DNA of 10,994 bases. Origin: Hyphomicrobiales bacterium. GTDB lineage: Bacteria; Pseudomonadota; Alphaproteobacteria; Rhizobiales; Xanthobacteraceae. The position numbers and the translations under genes are program-made. Below the pieces are notes generated by a model, which saw only the letters and a list, made by a program, of their open reading frames with translations, was not told the DNA's origin and did not search any database. Shown here piece after piece: positions 4,357 through 10,994 of this stretch. The first letter of the stretch is position 1. Each line of letters begins with the position of its first letter. The stretch is taken from NCBI GenBank assembly GCA_023266695.1, contig JAHFPO010000070.1, positions 1 through 10,994 on the forward strand, read 5' to 3'.

Positions 4357-4432
4357 TGGTGGGCGGTGACGGGCTCGAACCGCCGACCTTCTCGGTGTAA
4401 ACGAGACGCTCTACCAGCTGAGCTAACCGCCC
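4357..4432 (-). tRNA. tRNA-Val (anticodon TAC)
   Basis: A complete 76-nt cloverleaf on the minus strand. The acceptor stem GGGCGGT pairs with ACCGCCC. The D arm is GCTCAGCTGGTAGAGC. The anticodon arm TCTCG/CGAGA encloses loop TTTACAC, so the anticodon is TAC, reading GTA. The T arm has GGTTCGAGCC. The discriminator is A and CCA is encoded at 4357-4359. It lies between the hupB terminator and a repeat cluster. Confidence 0.96.
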
Positions 4433-4471
4433 GGCAAAGCATTACCTCTCCTCGCCCTTCTTCGGCAACGG

Positions 4472-4510
4472 CCCCAAAACACGAATGCTCCCGCCCGTCG
4501 GCGGGAGCAT
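4472..4510 (-). terminator. hupB: Terminator-like hairpin after hupB
   Basis: A perfect 11-bp stem (plus-strand ATGCTCCCGCC 4485-4495 and GGCGGGAGCAT 4500-4510, loop CGTC) lies 25 nt beyond the hupB stop. On the minus strand it is followed by TCGTGTTTTGG, a short and interrupted T-run, so termination may be incomplete and some read-through into tRNA-Val is possible. Confidence 0.7.
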
Positions 4511-4535
4511 CCCGAACCCGGAGCGGACGCCGCAA

Positions 4536-4811
4536 TCACATGTTGACGGCGTCCTTCAGGCCCTTGCCGGAGGAGAATTTCGGCGCCTTCGACGCCTTGA
4601 TCTGCACCGGTTGGCCGGTCCGGGGGTTGCGCCCCTCGCGGGCCGCCCGATTGGCCACCTTGAAAGTGCCGAAGCCAATGAGTTTCACCTCGTCGCCCCG
4701 CTTGAGGGCGCCGGTGATGATGTCGAACGTGGCCTCGACCGCCTTGGCGGCATCGGTCTTGGTCAAACTTGACGTATCCGCAACTGCGGCGATGAGCTCG
4801 TTCTTGGTCAT
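4536..4811 (-). CDS. hupB: DNA-binding protein HU
   Basis: A 91-residue canonical HU, the abundant nucleoid protein that binds and bends DNA without sequence preference as a dimer. The helical half opens with MTKNELIAAVADTSSLTKTDAAKAVEA. The core motif is GDEVKLIGFGTFKV (39-52). The DNA arm is GRNPRTGQPVQIKASK (60-75) with the conserved RNP at 61-63, and the C-terminal helix is SGKGLKDAVN. AAGGA about 7 nt before the ATG at 4809-4811 is a good ribosome binding site. It lies downstream of lon, separated by 311 bp with a terminator-like hairpin near the lon end, so it probably has its own promoter. Its own hairpin terminator follows. The lon-hupB order is common in proteobacteria. Confidence 0.97.
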   Translation of the reverse strand: MTKNELIAAVADTSSLTKTDAAKAVEATFDIITGALKRGDEVKLIGFGTFKVANRAAREGRNPRTGQPVQIKASKAPKFSSGKGLKDAVNM

Positions 4812-5122
4812 CGGACCATCCTTCCCATGGATGAGCGAGAATCACCGGCTAGTGGCCGGAAACGGCGCGAAGCTTCCTGCAATCCGGGGCAAAAGCAAGA
4901 CCGCGGGCGGGCAAACCCGCGCCAATCCATGATTTCCGGCCGCGCGAGACGGCCGGCGGCGGGACCGGAGCGCTCGCCGGCCGGCCGGCAGGGTCTGATC
5001 CTAAGTCATTGATATATAGACTAAACGCAGGTTTTCCGGCGGGCGCGCTGCGATCGTATGAACCCTCGCGAAACAAGCAACGGGCGGGCTGCTGCTCGGC
5101 CCGCCCGCCCCCGCAATATCCT
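4812..5122. other. hupB-lon intergenic region
   Basis: 311 bp without a credible gene. It holds the hupB ribosome binding site, a perfect 7-bp palindrome CCGGCCG/CGGCCGG (4936-4942, 4950-4956), a run of GGCC repeats around 4976-4991, an AT-rich island with TATATA (about 5009-5025) in otherwise GC-rich DNA, and the lon terminator hairpin (5081-5107). The AT-rich island could hold the hupB promoter -10, but I find no convincing -35 at the right distance. Confidence 0.5.
5068..5107 (-). terminator. lon: Probable terminator of lon
   Basis: A perfect 9-bp stem (plus-strand CGGGCGGGC 5081-5089 and GCCCGCCCG 5099-5107, 9-nt loop) begins 16 nt after the lon stop. On the minus strand it is followed by TTGCTTGTTTCG, a loose T-rich tail. 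Confidence 0.65.
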
Positions 5123-7552
<2,430 letters not shown>

Positions 7553-7572
7553 GGGCCCTTACCTTTCTGTTG

Positions 7573-7607
7573 GCGCCGCCTCTCGCGGGCGGACCCGCTG
7601 GCGGCGC
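7573..7607 (-). promoter_or_regulatory. Nested leader hairpin just upstream of the lon ribosome binding site
   Basis: GCGCCGCC (7573-7580) and GGCGGCGC (7600-7607) form a perfect 8-bp outer stem. Inside, GCGGG (7585-7589) pairs with CCCGC (7594-7598) around a 4-nt loop. The structure ends about 20 nt before the lon ATG, just upstream of AAAGG. It could affect message stability or ribosome access; the role is inferred. Confidence 0.5.
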
Positions 7608-7628
7608 GAAATGCCGGAAGGACAACTT

Positions 7629-7667
7629 GCCCGCCGATGAGGGACGGCATCCGATGCCGCGGCGGGC
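7629..7667 (-). promoter_or_regulatory. Second nested hairpin in the lon leader
   Basis: GCCCGCCG (7629-7636) and CGGCGGGC (7660-7667) form a perfect 8-bp stem. Stacked directly on its 3' side is a 6-bp hairpin CGGCAT-CCG-ATGCCG (7645-7659), with an 8-nt bulge on the other side. It lies within the predicted lon leader. Confidence 0.5.
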
Positions 7668-7703
7668 TCATGGGAATCGCATCCGGAGTCGGTGCTTCGC
7701 CCC

Positions 7704-7734
7704 ATTAGGTGGCGATGCCCCTTGGGGGTGTCAA
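7704..7734 (-). promoter_or_regulatory. Probable lon promoter
   Basis: On the minus strand TTGACA (7729-7734), preceded by C to give CTTGACA, is a perfect -35 box. CCTAAT (7704-7709) lies 19 nt further on as a -10 candidate. Transcription from here would give a leader of about 150 nt before lon. CTTGA followed by C-rich sequence also resembles alphaproteobacterial heat-shock (sigma-32) promoters, which drive lon in several species; which factor acts here cannot be told. Confidence 0.5.
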
Positions 7735-7786
7735 GGAGACCCGGAGCCTTGCGCCGCCACAATTGGGCCGGCCCATTTCGACGCGA

Positions 7787-9055
7787 TCAGGCGCTCACGC
7801 CGGCGCCGGCGTCGCCGGCACGGTCGGCATAGATATAGAGCGGCCGTGCGCCCCCCTCGACCACCTCGCGGCTGATCACGACCTCCTCGACGCCCTCGAG
7901 GCTCGGCAGGTCGAACATAGTGTCGAGCAGGATGCCCTCCATGATCGAGCGCAGGCCGCGCGCGCCGGTCTTGCGGTCGATCGCCTTGCGTGCGATGGCG
8001 CCGAGCGCCTCCTCGTGGATCGCAAGCTCCACGTTCTCCATCTCGAACAGGCGCTGGTACTGCTTCACCAGCGCGTTCTTGGGCTCGGTGAGGATGCGCT
8101 TCAAGGCGACCTCGTCGAGATCCTCCAGCGTCGCGATCACCGGCAGGCGGCCGATGAATTCCGGGATCAGCCCGTACTTGAGCAAGTCCTCGGGTTCGAC
8201 GTTGCGGAACACCTCGCCGGGCTTGCGGTCCTCGGGCGAAATCACGGTGGCGCCGAAACCGATCGAGGTGCCGCGCCCGCGCGCCGAGATGATCTTCTCG
8301 AGGCCGGCGAAGGCGCCGCCGCAGACGAACAGGATATTGGTGGTGTCGACCTGCAGGAATTCCTGCTGCGGGTGCTTGCGACCGCCCTGCGGGGGCACCG
8401 AGGCGATGGTGCCCTCCATGATCTTGAGGAGCGCCTGCTGCACGCCCTCGCCCGATACGTCGCGGGTGATCGAAGGATTGTCCGACTTGCGCGAAATCTT
8501 GTCGATCTCGTCGATATAGACGATGCCGCGCTGGGCCCGCTCGACGTTGTAATCGGCGGCCTGCAGGAGCTTCAGGATGATGTTCTCCACGTCCTCGCCG
8601 ACATAGCCCGCTTCCGTGAGCGTGGTGGCGTCGGCCATGGTGAAGGGCACGTCGAGGATGCGGGCGAGCGTCTGGGCGAGCAACGTCTTGCCCGAGCCGG
8701 TCGGCCCGATCAGCAGAATGTTGGACTTCGCCAGCTCGACGTCGTTGTGCTTGGTGGCGTGGTTGAGCCGCTTGTAGTGGTTATGCACCGCGACCGAGAG
8801 CACCTTCTTGGCGTGGTCCTGGCCGATCACGTAGTCGTCCAGCACCTTGCGGATTTCCTTCGGGGTCGGAATGCCGTCGCGCGACTTCACCAGCGAGGAC
8901 TTGTTCTCCTCGCGGATGATGTCCATGCACAGCTCGACGCACTCGTCGCAGATGAACACGGTCGGCCCGGCGATGAGCTTGCGCACCTCGTGCTGGCTCT
9001 TGCCGCAGAACGAGCAGTAGAGCGTGTTCTTCGAGTCGCTGCCGACCTTGCTCAT
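7787..9055 (-). CDS. clpX: ClpX, ATPase subunit of the ClpXP protease
   Basis: A 422-residue AAA+ unfoldase that recognises tagged or native substrates, unfolds them with ATP and threads them into ClpP. The N-terminal zinc-binding domain has four cysteines, C14, C17, C36 and C39 (YCSFCGK and ICDECVELC). The AAA+ module has Walker A GPTGSGKT (117-124), the GYVG pore loop (150-153), Walker B IVYIDEID (178-185), the RKH loop (226-228), the IGF tripeptide that docks into ClpP (265-267) and sensor-2 GARG (364-367). All functional motifs are intact and length is normal. The ATG at 9053-9055 is preceded by GGAGAG. clpP lies 233 bp upstream on the same strand and lon 234 bp downstream. Confidence 0.98.
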   Translation of the reverse strand: MSKVGSDSKNTLYCSFCGKSQHEVRKLIAGPTVFICDECVELCMDIIREENKSSLVKSRDGIPTPKEIRKVLDDYVIGQDHAKKVLSVAVHNHYKRLNHATKHNDVELAKSNILLIGPTGSGKTLLAQTLARILDVPFTMADATTLTEAGYVGEDVENIILKLLQAADYNVERAQRGIVYIDEIDKISRKSDNPSITRDVSGEGVQQALLKIMEGTIASVPPQGGRKHPQQEFLQVDTTNILFVCGGAFAGLEKIISARGRGTSIGFGATVISPEDRKPGEVFRNVEPEDLLKYGLIPEFIGRLPVIATLEDLDEVALKRILTEPKNALVKQYQRLFEMENVELAIHEEALGAIARKAIDRKTGARGLRSIMEGILLDTMFDLPSLEGVEEVVISREVVEGGARPLYIYADRAGDAGAGVSA

Positions 9056-9122
9056 TCCGTCTCTCCGTCCCCTCGCCGTTCCCGCCTTCCGAGGCTCTCT
9101 CCCGGCGAAGTCTGCTCCCCTT

Positions 9123-9152
9123 GAAGCATGTTCCTAGCGAAGCATGCTAGCG
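9123..9152. repeat. Imperfect tandem repeat upstream of clpX
   Basis: GAAGCATG occurs at 9123-9130 and 9139-9146, and CTAGCG at 9134-9139 and 9147-9152, giving two imperfect units of about 16 bp. CTAGC and GCTAG also form an inverted repeat. The position, 68-97 bp before the clpX start, suits a regulator-binding site, but no known consensus is recognised. Confidence 0.4.
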
Positions 9153-9275
9153 GTTCGGGGCTCAAGAATCTATTAACGCTAAGGCCATTGAGGATGCAGC
9201 GCCGACGCCCTGATCCGCAAGGGGCTCCATGCACAAGCTAACCTATGCGATGGTAGTGCTGTCCGCACCGGGACT

Positions 9276-9292
9276 CTGAGTCGCAGACTCAG
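9276..9292 (-). terminator. Hairpin overlapping the clpP stop codon
   Basis: A perfect 7-bp stem (plus-strand CTGAGTC 9276-9282 and GACTCAG 9286-9292, loop GCA) contains the clpP stop codon (9289-9291). No T-run follows on the minus strand, so it is not a standard intrinsic terminator. It could protect the 3' end or pause polymerase. Confidence 0.35.
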
Positions 9293-9924
9293 GTCTTGGC
9301 CGCCGTCTCGTCGACCGGGCGCTTGTTGATCACGGCGTCGACGATGCCGAATTCCTTGGCCCCCTCGGCGGTGAGGAACTTGTCGCGCTCGAGCCCCTCC
9401 TCGATCGCCTTCAAGGGCTGGCCGGTGTGCCTCACGTAGATTTCATTGAGTCGCTTCTTGAGCGCCATGATTTCAGCTGCGTGCAACATGATGTCGGTGG
9501 CTTGGCCCTGAAAGCCGCCCGAGGGCTGGTGCAGCATGATGCGGGCGTTCGGCAGCGCGTAACGGATGCCCTTGGCGCCCGCCGCCAGCAACAGCGAGCC
9601 CATGGAGGCCGCCTGGCCGACGCAGAGCGTCGAGATGGGGGGCCGGATGAACTGCATGGTGTCGTAGACCGCGAGCCCCGAGGTCACCATGCCGCCCGGC
9701 GAGTTGATGTACATGGAGATTTCCTTCTTGGGATTCTCCGCCTCGAGGAACAGGAGCTGCGCGACGATGAGCGAGGCCATGTTGTCTTCGACCGGGCCGG
9801 TGATGAAGATGATTCGCTCCTTCAGGAGACGCGAATAGATGTCGTAGGCGCGCTCGCCCCGATTGGTCTGCTCGACCACCATCGGCACGAGATAGTTCGC
9901 GTAGGTGTCCACGGGGTCACGCAT
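9289..9924 (-). CDS. clpP: ClpP, proteolytic subunit of the ClpXP/ClpAP protease
   Basis: A 211-residue serine peptidase that forms the double-ring degradation chamber fed by ClpX or ClpA in the cytoplasm. The catalytic triad is complete: S107 in GQAASMGS, H132 in MLHQPSGG and D181 in ERDKF. The INSPGG turn (73-78) and the handle region (GGFQGQATDIMLHAAEI, 136-152) are present. I start at the ATG at 9922-9924 (MRDPVDTYANYLVPMV) because GGAGGA lies 7 nt upstream. An earlier in-frame ATG at 9949-9951 would add nine residues (MRTAHGGSS) that themselves encode this Shine-Dalgarno sequence. Trigger factor lies 79 bp upstream and clpX 233 bp downstream, the classic tig-clpP-clpX order. Confidence 0.97.
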   Translation of the reverse strand: MRDPVDTYANYLVPMVVEQTNRGERAYDIYSRLLKERIIFITGPVEDNMASLIVAQLLFLEAENPKKEISMYINSPGGMVTSGLAVYDTMQFIRPPISTLCVGQAASMGSLLLAAGAKGIRYALPNARIMLHQPSGGFQGQATDIMLHAAEIMALKKRLNEIYVRHTGQPLKAIEEGLERDKFLTAEGAKEFGIVDAVINKRPVDETAAKT

Positions 9925-9976
9925 GCTCGATCCTCCGTGCGCGGTCCGCACGATTCGCTGGCGCTACCATACAAGA

Positions 9977-9997
9977 TCGGCGCAATAACGGCGCCGA
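9977..9997 (-). promoter_or_regulatory. Hairpin between tig and clpP
   Basis: TCGGCGC (9977-9983) and GCGCCGA (9991-9997) form a perfect 7-bp stem with a 7-nt loop, starting 6 nt after the tig stop. The minus-strand sequence after it (TCTTGTATGG) is only weakly T-rich, so this may attenuate rather than end tig transcription. Confidence 0.4.
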
Positions 9998-10003
9998 ATG
10001 GCG

Positions 10004-10994
10004 TCAACCCTTCTTGCCGCCTTTGGTGCCGCCCTTCTTGCCGGTTTTGGCGACTTTCTTGCCGTCGGTCTTTTCCACGGCCTCGTCGTCCGAGTAGAGT
10101 TCCTCGTGGCTCACCGGCTTGTTGGTGACGACGGCGAGCTCGAGGAGGAAATCGACGACTTTCTCCTCGAAGATGGGGGCGCGTACCGAGGCGATCATGC
10201 CGGGATTGCGCTTGATCTGCTCGAACGCCTGCTGTTCCTGTCCGGGAAACTGGCGGGCGCGCTCGGCGACCGCACGCGTCAGCTCGTCGTCGGTGACCGT
10301 GATCGAGTTCTTCTCCCCGACCTCGGCGAGAACCAGGCCCAGCCGTACGCGGCGATCGGCGATCTTGCGGTATTCCGTGCGCGCCTCCTCCTCGGTCGTG
10401 CCCTCGTCGGCGAAGCTGCCGCCCTGGGTTTCCATCTCCTTGGTGACTGTCTGCCAGATGCCGTTGAATTCCTGCTCCACCAGCGAGGGCGGAACCTCGA
10501 ATTTGTGGCGCTCGTCGAGCGCATCGAGGAGCACGCGCTTGAGCTTGGCGCGCGATACCGCGGTATTGCCGCGTTCCAACCGGTCGCGCACCTGCGCCTT
10601 GAGCTTGGCGAGCGAGTCGAGACCGAGCGTCTTGGCGAAGGCGTCGTCGACCACGAATTCGGCCGGCTCCGCGATAGTCTTCACCGTCACCTCGAATTGC
10701 GCCTCTTTGCCCGCCAGATGTTCGGCGAGATAGTTCTTTGGGAAGGTAACCGTGATGTTCCGGGTCTCGCCCTTCGCCATCCCGATGACCTGATCCTCGA
10801 AGCCCGGAATGAACTGGTCCGCTCCGATCACGATCGGAACTTCCTCGGCCGAGCCGCCCTCGAAGGTCTTGCCGTCCATGGTGCCGCGGAAGGAGACGAC
10901 GATGCGGTCGCCTTTTTCCGCCTTGCCCTGTTTGTCCGCGAACGGGCGGTTCGATTCGGCGATCTTGGCGATCGCCTCGTCGATTTGGCGCTCG
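10004..10994 (-). CDS. tig: Trigger factor, ribosome-associated chaperone and prolyl isomerase, N-terminus outside the window
   Basis: The frame runs past the window's end, so 329 C-terminal residues are visible and the ribosome-binding N-terminal domain is missing. An internal ATG at 10877-10879 is not the start: the upstream residues (KGDRIVVSFRGT) are the beginning of the FKBP-type isomerase domain, which continues through FEGGSAEEVPIVIGADQFIPGFEDQVIGM and ends near FEVTVKTI. The remainder is the long helical C-terminal domain whose arms cradle nascent chains. The protein ends in an unusual Lys/Gly tail (VAKTGKKGGTKGGKKG), basic and probably disordered. Trigger factor binds near the ribosome exit tunnel and folds new proteins. 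Its position upstream of clpP is the conserved order. About 130 residues of a normal-length protein are outside the window. Confidence 0.97.
   Translation of the reverse strand, partial: ERQIDEAIAKIAESNRPFADKQGKAEKGDRIVVSFRGTMDGKTFEGGSAEEVPIVIGADQFIPGFEDQVIGMAKGETRNITVTFPKNYLAEHLAGKEAQFEVTVKTIAEPAEFVVDDAFAKTLGLDSLAKLKAQVRDRLERGNTAVSRAKLKRVLLDALDERHKFEVPPSLVEQEFNGIWQTVTKEMETQGGSFADEGTTEEEARTEYRKIADRRVRLGLVLAEVGEKNSITVTDDELTRAVAERARQFPGQEQQAFEQIKRNPGMIASVRAPIFEEKVVDFLLELAVVTNKPVSHEELYSDDEAVEKTDGKKVAKTGKKGGTKGGKKG

Noticed and set aside
7709..9124. A 471-residue plus-strand open frame opposite clpX, and a similar 330-residue frame at 6716-7708 opposite lon
   Set aside because: Same reason: shadows of conserved genes, with composition set by the codon bias of the opposite strand.
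9925..9951. Upstream ATG giving a 220-residue ClpP
   Set aside because: The nine extra residues cover the GGAGGA ribosome binding site that serves the next ATG, and the shorter form matches the family's normal start.

Overview
The window is about 11 kb of GC-rich DNA with the housekeeping order tig-clpP-clpX-lon-hupB, all on the minus strand. This block is typical of Alphaproteobacteria. tRNA-Asp(GTC) and tRNA-Val(TAC) genes lie nearby, as does a second, HU-like gene of a type I associate with Hyphomicrobiales (Rhizobiales). Palindromic repeats of the Bradyrhizobium/Xanthobacteraceae style point the same way. I infer a member of Hyphomicrobiales; no rRNA or other direct taxonomic marker is present.

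Layout. 1-360: the 3' part of a distinctly AT-richer plus-strand gene of unknown function. 430-1955: a small toxin-antitoxin patch holding a complete Phd/VapC-type pair (minus), a broken 3' end of a HigA-type antitoxin gene, a HigA-family antitoxin (minus) with a palindromic repeat element inserted in frame, and a small plus-strand protein resembling the antitoxins of ParE/RelE-type toxins. The last two have no visible toxin partner. 1955-2788: no credible gene; two mosaic palindromic repeats flank a very GC-rich stretch packed with perfect hairpins (a structured-RNA or dispersed-element candidate). 2789-3453: a molybdate-binding Mop/TOBE protein downstream of a DoxX-family membrane protein. 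3602-3678: tRNA-Asp. 3855-4148: HU-like protein (plus) ending in a strong terminator. 4200-4356: repeat debris. 4357-4432: tRNA-Val. 4536-4811: canonical HU. 5123-7552: Lon. 7787-9055: ClpX. 9289-9924: ClpP. 10004-10994: Trigger factor, cut by the window end.

The right half is the protein quality-control locus. Trigger factor folds nascent chains at the ribosome exit tunnel, ClpX unfolds and feeds substrates to the ClpP chamber, and Lon degrades damaged and regulatory proteins. HU, the abundant nucleoid protein, follows Lon. Gaps of about 80 to 310 bp separate these genes, and several carry hairpins or promoter-like sequence, so I expect partly independent transcription. The lon leader is notable: a TTGACA box about 180 bp upstream of the start, then two nested long hairpins. 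The left half is accessory DNA that looks like a site of repeated insertion and decay.
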